Shown in pieces: positions 52,376-60,775 of a DNA stretch of 64,000 nt. The DNA comes from Desulfovibrio sp. JY (lineage in GTDB: Bacteria; Desulfobacterota; Desulfovibrionia; Desulfovibrionales; Desulfovibrionaceae). A program made the position numbers and the translations under genes. The notes under the pieces were generated by a model. The model was not told the DNA's origin. It did not search any database and saw nothing but the letters and a program-made list of their open reading frames with translations. How positions within the stretch are numbered: the stretch's first letter is position 1; each line of letters starts with the position of its first letter. The stretch lies in the NCBI GenBank assembly GCA_021730285.1, contig CP082962.1, positions 558,001-622,000 of the forward strand, given 5' to 3'.

Positions 52376-53932
52376 TCAGTCCGTGCCCGCGTCCAGCTTG
52401 GCGCCCATGGGCGGCTTTTTCATGATCCACATGAGCACGGCCAGCCCCATGAACATCATGGCCTGGGCGTGGAACACGTCGCAAAAGGCCATGGCGTTGG
52501 CCTGCTGGAGCATGAGCTTGTACAGGGCCGCCCCGGCCATCTGCGAGGCGTCGTAGAGCCCCAGCGACTTGGCCGCCAGGTAGCTTTTGATCTGCTCGAA
52601 GGTCGACTGGTAGGTCAGGTTGTAGGGCGTCATGTTCTCGATCAGCCGGGCCTGGTGGAACTGGGCCCGGCGGGCGAGCAGCGTGGTGACGAAAGCCACG
52701 CCAAAGGAGCCGCCGAGGTTTCGCAGCAGGTTGAACACGGCCGAGGCGTTGTTCATGCCCTTTTTGGGGATGAAGGCCATGGTCAGGTAGGAAAGCGGCA
52801 CGAAGAAAAAGGCGATGCCCACGGCCTGGATGTTGCGGGCGGTTATGGCGGTGCCGAGGTCGATGTCGAGGGAAAAGCCGGCCATGTTGAAGAGGGAATA
52901 GGCGCTGACCAGCAGGCCCACGAACAGGATGAAACGGGCGTCGACCTTCTGGGTCAGCTTGCCGACCACAGGCAGGATGACGAGCATGATGAGCCCGCCC
53001 GGGCCGAGCACCACGCCCGACAGAAAGGCCGTGTAGCCCATGAGGTTTTGCAGGTAGAGCGGCAACAGCACGATGGCCCCGAAAAAGGCGAAATAGCCGA
53101 AGAACATGACCACGTTGCCCATGGCGAAACTCCGGTCCCGAAACACCTTGAGGTCGACGATGGGATCCTTGCGCATCAGCTCCCAGACCACGAAGGACGT
53201 CAGGCTGATCGCGGCCACGACCGAAAGCGTCAGAATGAAGTCGTTGTTGAACCAGTCGTCCTGCTGTCCCTTGTCGAGCACCACCTGCAGGCTGCCAAGC
53301 CCCAGGCTCAGAAGGGCCAGGCCGATATAATCCACGGTGTCGCCCTTTTTGCGCCGCTCCAGGTAGTCCGGGTCCTTGATGTAGAGCCAGATGAGTACCA
53401 TGGCCAGCATGCCGACGGGCACGTTGATGTTGAAAATCCAGCGCCAGGAATAGTTGTCCGTGATGTAGCCGCCAAGGAGCGGGCCGAGGATCGGGCCGAG
53501 CACCGCGCCCATGGCGAAAATGGCCATGGCCAGCCCCCGCTCCTTGGGCGGATAGGCCTCGAGCAGGATGGCCTGGGACATGGGCTGGAGCCCGCCGCCA
53601 CCGACACCCTGGACGATGCGGAAAAAGATGAGCATGCCGAGGCTCGTGGCCAGCCCGCACATCATGGAGGCGATGGTGAAGACCACGACCGAGAGCATAA
53701 GATAGTTGCGCCGGCCGAAGATCTTGGAAAGAAAGCCGCTTATGGGGATGACGATGGCGTTGGACACGAGATAGGACGTGAGCACCCACGTCACCTCGTC
53801 CTGGCCGGCCGAAAGACTGCCCTGAATGTGCCCCAGGGCCACGTTGGCGATGGAGGTGTCGAGGATCTCGATCAATGTCGGCACCATCACCGCGAGGGTG
53901 ATGAGCCATTTGCTGGGGACGCGCTCTGCCAT
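52376..53932 (-). CDS. emrB: DHA2-family MFS multidrug exporter (EmrB type)
   Basis: This 518-residue transporter has the 14-helix arrangement of the DHA2 family. Motif C-like LDTSIANVALGHIQG lies in helix 1, WVLTSYLVSNAIVIPISGFLS in helix 2 and RIVQGVGGGGLQPMSQAIL (motif D/B region) in helix 4, with GPLLGGYITDNYSWRWIF after helix 5. It is the third gene of marR-emrA-emrB and would export hydrophobic toxicants through an EmrA trimer. Confidence 0.92.
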   Translation of the reverse strand: MAERVPSKWLITLAVMVPTLIEILDTSIANVALGHIQGSLSAGQDEVTWVLTSYLVSNAIVIPISGFLSKIFGRRNYLMLSVVVFTIASMMCGLATSLGMLIFFRIVQGVGGGGLQPMSQAILLEAYPPKERGLAMAIFAMGAVLGPILGPLLGGYITDNYSWRWIFNINVPVGMLAMVLIWLYIKDPDYLERRKKGDTVDYIGLALLSLGLGSLQVVLDKGQQDDWFNNDFILTLSVVAAISLTSFVVWELMRKDPIVDLKVFRDRSFAMGNVVMFFGYFAFFGAIVLLPLYLQNLMGYTAFLSGVVLGPGGLIMLVILPVVGKLTQKVDARFILFVGLLVSAYSLFNMAGFSLDIDLGTAITARNIQAVGIAFFFVPLSYLTMAFIPKKGMNNASAVFNLLRNLGGSFGVAFVTTLLARRAQFHQARLIENMTPYNLTYQSTFEQIKSYLAAKSLGLYDASQMAGAALYKLMLQQANAMAFCDVFHAQAMMFMGLAVLMWIMKKPPMGAKLDAGTD

Positions 53933-53983
53933 GGCCTCGTGCCGTGTCCTTGAAAAACAGTTGCGAAAATACGGACCGCGACA

Positions 53984-55192
53984 CTAGTCGGTGTGAATGG
54001 TGGGCACGACGCTCATGCCCAGGCGCAGCTTGGGCAATTCCCCGTTTTCCTTGTCGAAAACGATCTTGACGGGGATGCGCTGCACCACCTTCACGTAGTT
54101 GCCCGTGGCGTTTTCCGAGGGGAAAAGCGAAAAGACCGAGCCCGTGCCGGCCATGATGGACTGCACATGGCCCGTGATCTCGCGCCCGGGGTAGGTGTCG
54201 ACCTCGATGGTCGCCTTCTGGCCGGGATGCACGTGCTTGAGCTGGGTTTCCTTGTAGTTGGCCGTGACCCACAGCTCTTCCGGGTCCAAGGGGACAACCG
54301 TCATCAGCGCCTGGCCGGCGGCGACGAGCCGCCCGGATTCGATCTGCTTCTTGGTCACGTGGCCGGCCACCGGGGCCACGATTTTGGTGTACTTGAGATT
54401 GAGCTCGGCCTGCCGGACCTTTTCCCTGGCCAGATCCACCTTGGCCCGCTGGGCCGCCGCCTCCTTGGTCTGGATGACGGCCTGATCCTCGCCGGTCTTG
54501 GCCAGGGTGATCTGGGAACGCAGCCGCTTGATGCTGGCCTGGATCGATTCCACGCCTTGCCCGGCCGCCAAGACTTTGGCCCGAAGCGCCCGCAGTTCGG
54601 CCTCGTGGCCACGGCGCTTGTTCTCGATGGCGTCCAGGTCGGACTGGGACACCACGTCCTGGTGGCGCAACCGGCTGATGCGGGTGTAGTCCAGCTTGTC
54701 CTGGTCCACCTGGGCCTGGATCTGGGCCACGCCCTCCTCGGCCGCGTCGCGTTCCTTGACGGCCTGGTCGAGGCTGCGCTGCTGCCCTTCCAGATCGGCC
54801 TGGGCCGAGGCCACCTTGGAGGAGGTCTGGGAGCGCTGCAACGGCACGCCGAGATCCAGGGCGGCAAGCGAAGCCTCGGCCGCGGCCAGATCCGCCCTGG
54901 CCTGGGCCAGGGCGACTTTGTAGTCGGTGGGATCGAGGGTGACCAGCACGTCGCCCGGGGCCACCAACTGGTTGTCCTCCACCGGCACCATCTCGACGTA
55001 GCCGGCCACGCGCGGCGTGATGGGATGGACCTTGCCGTCGATAAACGCGTCGTCCGTGGACACCAGCCCCCGCACGTACAGGTAGTAGCCGAAGCTGCCG
55101 ATGACGGCCACGGCCACGGCCGCGATCAGGATGCGCTTGCGCTTGCCCGGCGTCCCATCGGGTTTGTGCTTGGGACGGAAAGAAAACTTCAT
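53984..55192 (-). CDS. emrA: EmrA-type membrane-fusion protein
   Basis: The 402-residue adaptor has one N-terminal membrane helix (about 20-40) after a basic cytoplasmic tail. DDAFIDGKVHPITPRVAGYV is the typical EmrA start of the lipoyl half. A long coiled-coil hairpin of about 170 residues follows, then the second lipoyl half (VAPVAGHVTKKQIESG) and PGQKATIEVDTYPGREI. The start overlaps the marR stop (ATGA). Confidence 0.92.
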   Translation of the reverse strand: MKFSFRPKHKPDGTPGKRKRILIAAVAVAVIGSFGYYLYVRGLVSTDDAFIDGKVHPITPRVAGYVEMVPVEDNQLVAPGDVLVTLDPTDYKVALAQARADLAAAEASLAALDLGVPLQRSQTSSKVASAQADLEGQQRSLDQAVKERDAAEEGVAQIQAQVDQDKLDYTRISRLRHQDVVSQSDLDAIENKRRGHEAELRALRAKVLAAGQGVESIQASIKRLRSQITLAKTGEDQAVIQTKEAAAQRAKVDLAREKVRQAELNLKYTKIVAPVAGHVTKKQIESGRLVAAGQALMTVVPLDPEELWVTANYKETQLKHVHPGQKATIEVDTYPGREITGHVQSIMAGTGSVFSLFPSENATGNYVKVVQRIPVKIVFDKENGELPKLRLGMSVVPTIHTD

Positions 55193-55659
55193 GGTTTGTC
55201 CTTTGCGTCGAGGATGGCGTCCAGGCGCGCCTCGATGCGACCGAGAGCGGATTTGAGGCCCCGCTCCTCGTCTTCCGTCACATCGACGAAGACCTCGGCG
55301 GCGTAACGCCGCACCAGCGGCACGAGTTTTTGCACCAGCGCCTCGCCGGCCGGAGTCAGAAAAATGCGCTGGCTGCGACGGTCCCGGCTGTCGCGGCGGC
55401 GCACGAGCAGCTTTTTCGCCTCCAGGCGGTCCAGGATCCGGGTAATGGTGGTCTTGTCCTTGACCGAGCGTTCGCCCAGGCCGCACTGGGTCAGGCCCTG
55501 GGTCTCGAACAGGCGGTAGAGCACCACCCACTGCTCCGGGGTCACGTCGCAGCCGGCAGCCACAAACCGCCGCCGCAGCCCTATCTTGAGCCTGGCGGCG
55601 GCATGGCCGATGGCGTAGCCCACGGCGTTGTCCATATCGAAAAAGAACGTGTCATCCAT
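55189..55659 (-). CDS. MarR-family transcriptional regulator
   Basis: The 156-residue winged-helix repressor has the pattern VTPEQWVVLYRLFE, KTTITRILDRLEAKKLLVRR and DRRSQRIFLTPAGEAL. It is the first gene of the efflux operon and probably represses it until a ligand binds. The ATG at 55659 gives the normal family length. An inverted repeat overlaps the -10 of its own promoter. Confidence 0.92.
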   Translation of the reverse strand: MDDTFFFDMDNAVGYAIGHAAARLKIGLRRRFVAAGCDVTPEQWVVLYRLFETQGLTQCGLGERSVKDKTTITRILDRLEAKKLLVRRRDSRDRRSQRIFLTPAGEALVQKLVPLVRRYAAEVFVDVTEDEERGLKSALGRIEARLDAILDAKDKP

Positions 55660-55676
55660 GGCGGCGGTCCATATAG

Positions 55677-55691
55677 TTGTCGCGCTGACAA
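55677..55691. promoter_or_regulatory. Candidate MarR operator
   Basis: TTGTC-GCGCT-GACAA is a perfect inverted repeat overlapping the -10 and start region of the marR-emrAB promoter. A further TTGTCA half site lies in the spacer, so two dimers could bind. Confidence 0.55.
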
Positions 55692-55716
55692 TATTCATGA
55701 CAACCATTGCCGTCAA
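55688..55716 (-). promoter_or_regulatory. Promoter of marR-emrA-emrB
   Basis: TTGACG (55711-55716), a 17-bp spacer and TATTGT (55688-55693) make a good sigma70 promoter reading toward marR. Confidence 0.6.
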
Positions 55717-55800
55717 GAAAAACTCCCGCCCATTCTTGCCCCCGCCTGCCGCTTCTGTCAGAGTTTGCCGTGGATTTTACCGCCATGGGGAGACGTAACA

Positions 55801-57087
55801 ATGCATCCGCTTAGGCAACTTACCCGGGCCATCGGCGACATGGCCCATTTTCGCGACCGGGTACGCCCGAGGCTCACGGCCCTCGAGATCTTCAAGTACG
55901 TGGGGCCGGGGCTGCTCGTCACGGTCGGCTTCATCGACCCGGGCAACTGGGCCTCCAACGTGGCCGCCGGCTCGGAGTTCGGCTACCATCTGCTGTGGAT
56001 GGTGACGCTATCGACCATCATGCTGATCGTGCTCCAGCACAACGCCGCCCACCTCGGCATCGCGACCGGCCTTTGCCTGTCCGAAGCGGCGGTCAAGCAC
56101 ATGCCGCGCCCGGTCGCGGTCTCGGCCCTGGGCACGGCCGTGGCCGCCGCCGTATCCACGGCCCTGGCCGAGCTTTTGGGCGGGGCCATCGCGCTGCGCA
56201 TGCTCTTCGGCCTGCCGCTTGCCGTCGGCACGCTGCTGACCCTCGTCGTGGTGCTGTGGATGCTTTTTTCCAAGTCCTACCGCCGGCTCGAGCGCTACAT
56301 CATCGGCTTCGTGTCGCTGATCGGGCTGTCGTTTATCTTCGAGCTGTCGCTGGTGCACCTCGACTGGGGCGCGGCGGTTACGGGCTGGGTGGTGCCCACC
56401 CTGCCGGCCGGGTCGTTGCCCATCGTCATGAGCGTGCTCGGCGCGGTGGTCATGCCGCACAACCTCTTTTTGCACTCGGAAATCATCCAGAGCCGGCAGT
56501 GGAACCTGGACAAGCCGGAAATGATCCGCCGTCAGCTCAAATACGAGTACCTGGACACGCTTTTTTCCATGCTGATCGGTTTTTGCATCAACAGCGCCAT
56601 GATCCTGCTCGCGGCGGCCGTGTTTTTCACCCATGGCACCGCAGTCGGCGAACTGGAGCAGGCCCAGTCCCTGCTCACGCCGCTTTTGGGCCCGTCGGCC
56701 GGGATCATCTTCGCCGTAAGCCTGCTGCTGGCCGGCGTGGCCTCGTCGGTGACGGCCGGCATGGCCGGGGGCAGCATCTTCGCCGGCATCTTCGGCGAGC
56801 CCTACGACATCCGCGACAGCCACTCGCGCCTGGGCGTGGTCATCACCCTTGTCGGCGCGGCCGTGGCCATCCTGTTCGTGGGCGACCCGTTAAAGGGGCT
56901 CATCTGGTCCCAGATCGCCCTGTCCATCCAACTGCCCATCACCATCCTGCTGCAAATCGGCCTGACCTCGCGCAAAGCGGTCATGGGCGAATACGCCAAC
57001 CGGCCCTTCACCAACGCCGTCCTGATCCTGGTGGCGGCGGTGGTTATAGCGCTCAACATCATGCTGCTCATCGACATCCTGGGCTAA
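55801..57087 (+). CDS. mntH: NRAMP-family divalent metal transporter (MntH type)
   Basis: The 428-residue proton-coupled Mn2+/Fe2+ importer has 11 membrane helices. FIDPGNWASN carries the DPGN metal motif in TM1 and VMPHNLFLHS the MPH motif in TM6, both intact. The ATG at 55801 follows GGGGAG. It is divergent from marR. No MntR or Fur box was recognised in the 140-bp gap. Confidence 0.93.
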   Translation: MHPLRQLTRAIGDMAHFRDRVRPRLTALEIFKYVGPGLLVTVGFIDPGNWASNVAAGSEFGYHLLWMVTLSTIMLIVLQHNAAHLGIATGLCLSEAAVKHMPRPVAVSALGTAVAAAVSTALAELLGGAIALRMLFGLPLAVGTLLTLVVVLWMLFSKSYRRLERYIIGFVSLIGLSFIFELSLVHLDWGAAVTGWVVPTLPAGSLPIVMSVLGAVVMPHNLFLHSEIIQSRQWNLDKPEMIRRQLKYEYLDTLFSMLIGFCINSAMILLAAAVFFTHGTAVGELEQAQSLLTPLLGPSAGIIFAVSLLLAGVASSVTAGMAGGSIFAGIFGEPYDIRDSHSRLGVVITLVGAAVAILFVGDPLKGLIWSQIALSIQLPITILLQIGLTSRKAVMGEYANRPFTNAVLILVAAVVIALNIMLLIDILG

Positions 57088-57101
57088 ACGGCCCGCAACG
57101 C

Positions 57102-57150
57102 AAAGCGCCGCCGGCCGGACGCGTCTGATGCATCCGGCCGGCGGCGCTTT
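57102..57150. terminator. Bidirectional terminator between mntH and the 57175 gene
   Basis: A perfect 18-bp stem, AAAGCGCCGCCGGCCGGA with its exact complement, has a 13-nt loop and serves both convergent genes. Confidence 0.88.
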
Positions 57151-57174
57151 CCCCTCACACAAAAGCAGCCGCGC

Positions 57175-57435
57175 TTACTTCTTGGCTTTCTTGGCCTTCT
57201 TGTGGGCCTTCTTGGCCTTGACCGGGGCGGCCTTGTCCGGGCCGGGGTAGTTGGCGACCATGCCGCCGAGCTTCATGCACTCGCCAACCGAAGCCGTCAT
57301 CATGGTCTGACCGCCGACGTTGCATTCCCAGGACTTGGGAGCGACCTTTTTGTGGGACTTGCCCTTTTTGGCGAAAGCCGGAGCGGCGGACAGGGCCAGG
57401 GTGAGCGCGGCAACCAAAACGATGATCTTTTTCAT
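57175..57435 (-). CDS. Small exported Lys-rich protein
   Basis: The 86-residue precursor has a clear signal peptide ending in SAAPAFA (cleavage at about 22). The mature part has two Cys (WECNVGG and VGECMKLGG) that could form a disulfide and ends in a Lys/Ala tail (KAKKAHKKAKKAKK). No family is recognised. GAGGAGGG precedes the ATG. Confidence 0.75.
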   Translation of the reverse strand: MKKIIVLVAALTLALSAAPAFAKKGKSHKKVAPKSWECNVGGQTMMTASVGECMKLGGMVANYPGPDKAAPVKAKKAHKKAKKAKK

Positions 57436-57470
57436 GGGAACCCTCCTCGAACGGATCATTTTTCGCGTAA

Positions 57471-57500
57471 CTATAACGCCCCGTGTGGGAGTGCAAGCAA
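57471..57500 (-). promoter_or_regulatory. Possible promoter of the small exported protein
   Basis: TTGCTT (57495-57500), an 18-bp spacer and TTATAG (57471-57476) lie 36 bp upstream of the start codon. Confidence 0.4.
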
Positions 57501-58210
57501 GGCGGCCGTATCCGAAGGACACCATGCTGCACGTCCGGGAAAAATAGAGCCAGGAAGACATATGGTACGCAAACAACATGGGAAAGCATCGTCTGTTGCA
57601 GATAAAATTCCCCGGAAAATTCGAACAACCCTTATGTTTTTCCAAAACAATAGCCTGGAATAATCTAAAATGTCACAGATATCCTACGGAAATAAATTCA
57701 ATCCGAGCCATCCATGCGAGAAATCCATCACATTTTTTTTGTTTCCACCCGGAATACTGTGGCGAGAGGACGGGATGCAGAAGGCCCTTGCCGCAACGGA
57801 AAGGGCAGCGGAAAAAATAGGGGTTTCCCGGCAGCGGACGCGGCCGCCGGACGCCCCCCGGCCCAAAACCTGGACCCCAAACGCGCCGGCCCAAGGATAA
57901 AGCCGTCGCCGCAGCCGAAATCGGGCGGCCTGGGCCGCGTCCAGGCCTTGCCCTTCGCCCAAAAATCCGTAAACGATGCGGGCCGCGCTTGCGAAAGGGC
58001 CTTTCGACCCGTCGCCCTTCGCGAAACGTTGCGAGCCGGGTTTGGCGAACGCGCTGCCGCCCGGAATGTTGCCGCAAAGCCATGGTCCCGCCCGCCGCAA
58101 GACACCGTCCGTGTCGTTTTCATGGCGGTGCGGCCCGCTTTTTTATAAGACGCTGTAAAATTACGGCGGAATTCCCCAGCCGCCATCCACCCCCAACCGA
58201 GGAGTGCGCC
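57501..58210. other. Gene-poor stretch before upp
   Basis: About 700 bp separate the promoter region at 57.5 kb from upp. It is AT-richer around 57560-57780 and GC-rich after that. No ORF here has a ribosome site together with coding character, and I see no tRNA, palindrome or riboswitch I can name. A T-rich segment and TAAAAT at 58156-58161 could belong to the upp promoter. Confidence 0.4.
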
Positions 58211-58837
58211 ATGCCCGTCACCATCGTCGATCATCCCCTGGTGCGCCACAAACTTGGCCTGTTGCGTGAAAACGGCATCAGCACCAAGGATTTCCGCGAA
58301 CTGGCCGGAGAAATCGCCCGGCTTCTCACCTACGAAGCCACCAAGTCCCTGCCCACGGAAAAAGTCACCATCAACGGCTGGGCCGGCCCGGTCGAGGTGG
58401 ACCGCATCGCCGGCAAGAAAATCACCGTGGTGCCCGTGCTGCGGGCCGGCGTCGGCATGATGGACGGCGTGCTCGACATGATCCCCGGCGCCAAGGTCAG
58501 CGTGGTCGGCATGTACCGCAACGAGGACACCCTGGAACCCGTGCGCTACTACGTCAAACTGGCCAAGAAGATCCACAAGCGCCGGGCCATGATCCTCGAC
58601 CCCATGCTGGCCACCGGCGGCACGCTCATCGCCACCATCAACCTGCTCAAGGAAGCCGGCTGCCGCAGCATCCTGGGGCTGTTTCTGGTCTGCGCCCCGG
58701 AAGGCCTGGCCAAGCTCGAACGTGAACACCCGGACGTGGCCGTCTACACCGCCGCCATCGACGAGCGCTTAAACGAGCACGGCTACATCCTGCCCGGCCT
58801 CGGCGACGCCGGGGACAAGATTTTCGGCACCAAATAG
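58211..58837 (+). CDS. upp: Uracil phosphoribosyltransferase
   Basis: The 208-residue salvage enzyme makes UMP from uracil and [18 protein letters not shown] is the uracil/PRPP region, [16 protein letters not shown] the PRPP loop and [22 protein letters not shown] the C-terminal uracil-binding block. It is followed after 27 bp by the uracil permease gene, giving a complete salvage operon. Confidence 0.97.
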   Translation: MPVTIVDHPLVRHKLGLLRENGISTKDFRELAGEIARLLTYEATKSLPTEKVTINGWAGPVEVDRIAGKKITVVPVLRAGVGMMDGVLDMIPGAKVSVVGMYRNEDTLEPVRYYVKLAKKIHKRRAMILDPMLATGGTLIATINLLKEAGCRSILGLFLVCAPEGLAKLEREHPDVAVYTAAIDERLNEHGYILPGLGDAGDKIFGTK

Positions 58838-58864
58838 CGGCCCCACGGCCAAAAGGAGAAGGTC

Positions 58865-60136
58865 ATGGCCCCGATTCGGCCGGGTAGTGATTACAACTTG
58901 CGGGCGCGGGACATCCCCGTGGGCGCGCAGATGCTGTTCGTGGCCTTCGGCGCCCTGGTGCTGGTGCCGCTTCTGACCGGGCTCAACCCCAACGTGGCCC
59001 TTTTCTGCGCCGGCGTGGGCACGCTCATCTACCAGGTCCTGACCAAGGGCCGCATTCCCATCTTCCTGGGCTCTTCCTTCGCCTTTATCGCGCCCATCAT
59101 GTTTTGCGTCAAAACCTACGGCGTGTCGGCGACCATGGGGGCGCTCGCCGCCGTGGGCGCGGTCTACGCCGTGGTGGCCGTACTCATCCGCCTGCGCGGC
59201 GTGGGCATCCTGTCGCGCCTTTTGCCGACCATCGTCACCGGCCCGGTCATCATGGTCATCGGGCTGATCCTGGCCCCGGTCGGCGTCTACATGGCCATGG
59301 GCAAGACCGGCGACGGCGCGGCGGCGCTCTTCCCCGAACCGACCGCTATGACCGTGTCCTTCTTCTCCCTGGCCGTCACCGTGCTCGTGGCCATCTACGG
59401 CCGGGGCATGATACGGCTGGTGCCGATCCTGTGCGGCATCGCCGCCGGCTACCTCCTCAGCCTCATCCTCGGCATCGTGGACTTCACCCCGGTCATAAAC
59501 GCCCCCTGGTTCGCCGTGCCGCACTTCGTCGGCCCCACCTTCAGCCTCGACGCCATGGTCATCGTGGTGCCCGTGGCCATCGCCCCCATCATCGAACACT
59601 TCGGCGGCATCCTGGCCATCGGCCAGGTGACGGGCCGCAACTACCTGGAAAACCCGGGCGTGCACCGCTCGCTCATGGGCGACGGCGTGGCCACCGCCCT
59701 GGCCGGGTTTCTCGGCGGGCCGCCGCTGACCACCTACGCCGAGGTCACCGGGGCCGTGGCCCTGACCAAGATCTACAACCCGGCGCTCATGACCTGGGCC
59801 GCCCTGACCGCCATCTGCCTGGCCTTTGTCGGCAAGCTCGGGGCCCTGCTCCAGACCATCCCCACCCCGGTCATGGGCGGCATCATGCTACTGTTGTTCG
59901 GCACCATCATGGTGGTCGGCCTCAATTCCCTGGTGCGCGAGGGCGCCGATCTGATGGAGCCCCGCAACATGGTCATCGTGGCGCTCATCATCGTCCTCGG
60001 CATGGGCAAGATGACGTTTTCCTTCGGCGGCATGCACCTGGAAGGGATCGGCCTGGCCGGCGTCGCCGGCGTGCTGCTCAATTTCGCGCTGCCCCATCCC
60101 AAACGCCGGGAGGCTCCGGACCGCGACAGCGCCTAG
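58865..60136 (+). CDS. uraA: Uracil permease (NAT/NCS2 family)
   Basis: The 423-residue transporter has 14 hydrophobic segments. The NAT family core has PIIEHFGGILAIGQVTGRNY and LAGFLGGPPLTTYAEVTGAVALTK, the substrate-site segments of UraA-type uracil/proton symporters. AAAGGAGAAGG precedes the ATG. It lies in an operon with upp. Confidence 0.94.
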   Translation: MAPIRPGSDYNLRARDIPVGAQMLFVAFGALVLVPLLTGLNPNVALFCAGVGTLIYQVLTKGRIPIFLGSSFAFIAPIMFCVKTYGVSATMGALAAVGAVYAVVAVLIRLRGVGILSRLLPTIVTGPVIMVIGLILAPVGVYMAMGKTGDGAAALFPEPTAMTVSFFSLAVTVLVAIYGRGMIRLVPILCGIAAGYLLSLILGIVDFTPVINAPWFAVPHFVGPTFSLDAMVIVVPVAIAPIIEHFGGILAIGQVTGRNYLENPGVHRSLMGDGVATALAGFLGGPPLTTYAEVTGAVALTKIYNPALMTWAALTAICLAFVGKLGALLQTIPTPVMGGIMLLLFGTIMVVGLNSLVREGADLMEPRNMVIVALIIVLGMGKMTFSFGGMHLEGIGLAGVAGVLLNFALPHPKRREAPDRDSA

Positions 60137-60189
60137 ACCCCGCATGGCACGGCGAATGCAAGGCATAAGGGCAATCGGAGGTTGCCATT

Positions 60190-60291
60190 ATGTTCATCGA
60201 TAAAGTCATCCTTGCATCGACCGTGGTTGCCTGCTGTTTGGCCCTTTCCTGGCTGGCCGACATGTTCATGAATAACAAACACGCCGATTAA
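60190..60291 (+). CDS. 33-residue single-helix membrane protein
   Basis: The short ORF begins MFIDKVILASTVVACC and continues LALSWLADMFMNNKHAD. Residues 6-22 form one membrane helix. A perfect GGAGG lies 8 bp before the ATG and codon choice is that of the neighbours. It follows uraA after 53 bp and precedes a 12-bp-stem hairpin, so it is probably the last gene of the upp-uraA transcript. A role as a small partner of the permease is possible. Confidence 0.6.
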   Translation: MFIDKVILASTVVACCLALSWLADMFMNNKHAD

Positions 60292-60318
60292 CGGACTTAT
60301 ACATTCCCTCCCCAAGCC

Positions 60319-60351
60319 GTGACCGGACGGACGGGCCCCCCGTCCGGTCAC
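60319..60351 (+). terminator. Perfect 12-bp hairpin after the upp-uraA run
   Basis: GTGACCGGACGG and CCGTCCGGTCAC pair perfectly with a 9-nt loop. No T-run follows, so factor-dependent or structural termination is likelier than a classic intrinsic terminator. Confidence 0.55.
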
Positions 60352-60464
60352 GACCACTCCTCCCCCCCATCCTCTCCGCCTTCCCCCCCGACTCCACGAC
60401 TTCGTGACGCCGGTTTCGGTTTGCGTCCGCTTCGTCCGAAAACGCCTTCTCCAAAGCCCGAGCT

Positions 60465-60480
60465 TGGCCCAGCCATTGCA
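60465..60480 (+). promoter_or_regulatory. Sigma54-type promoter of the polysaccharide synthase operon
   Basis: TGGCCCA-GCCA-TTGCA has the correct GG-N10-GC spacing and a perfect -12 block. The start would be near 60492, leaving a leader of about 280 nt. That leader (60492-60775) is AT-rich in part and holds no motif I recognise. Confidence 0.55.
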
Positions 60481-60775
60481 CATAACATGAAAAATTGGTT
60501 ATACGTGGCAACATTTGGACGATGGCAGCCTTTTATCGGGAAAGGCGCCGAACATGGCCAAGCAATTGGAATTTATTACTAACAAACCGATATGTAAGAC
60601 TATTTTACCATAGCTTACGAGTATGAAAAGCGGACATCTTGCAGGGCGAAGGCCCGACCGATCGGCAGCGCGGCGAGAGGCCCCGTGAATAAAAAATTAA
60701 AAAAATAAAACGCCAGGCCGGCCCATACCGCCAGAGACGGCCGGCAGCCCAGCATTCGATCCAGGGAGTAAGCAA

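Noticed and set aside
57728-58729. 333-codon minus-strand frame opposite upp
   Set aside because: It is antisense to upp with its full set of motifs; the part outside upp has no start signal or domain.
60492-60775. Possible c-di-GMP (GEMM) riboswitch in the leader of the PilZ synthase
   Set aside because: The conserved GEMM core segments were not found. The leader is long but shows no known riboswitch pattern.
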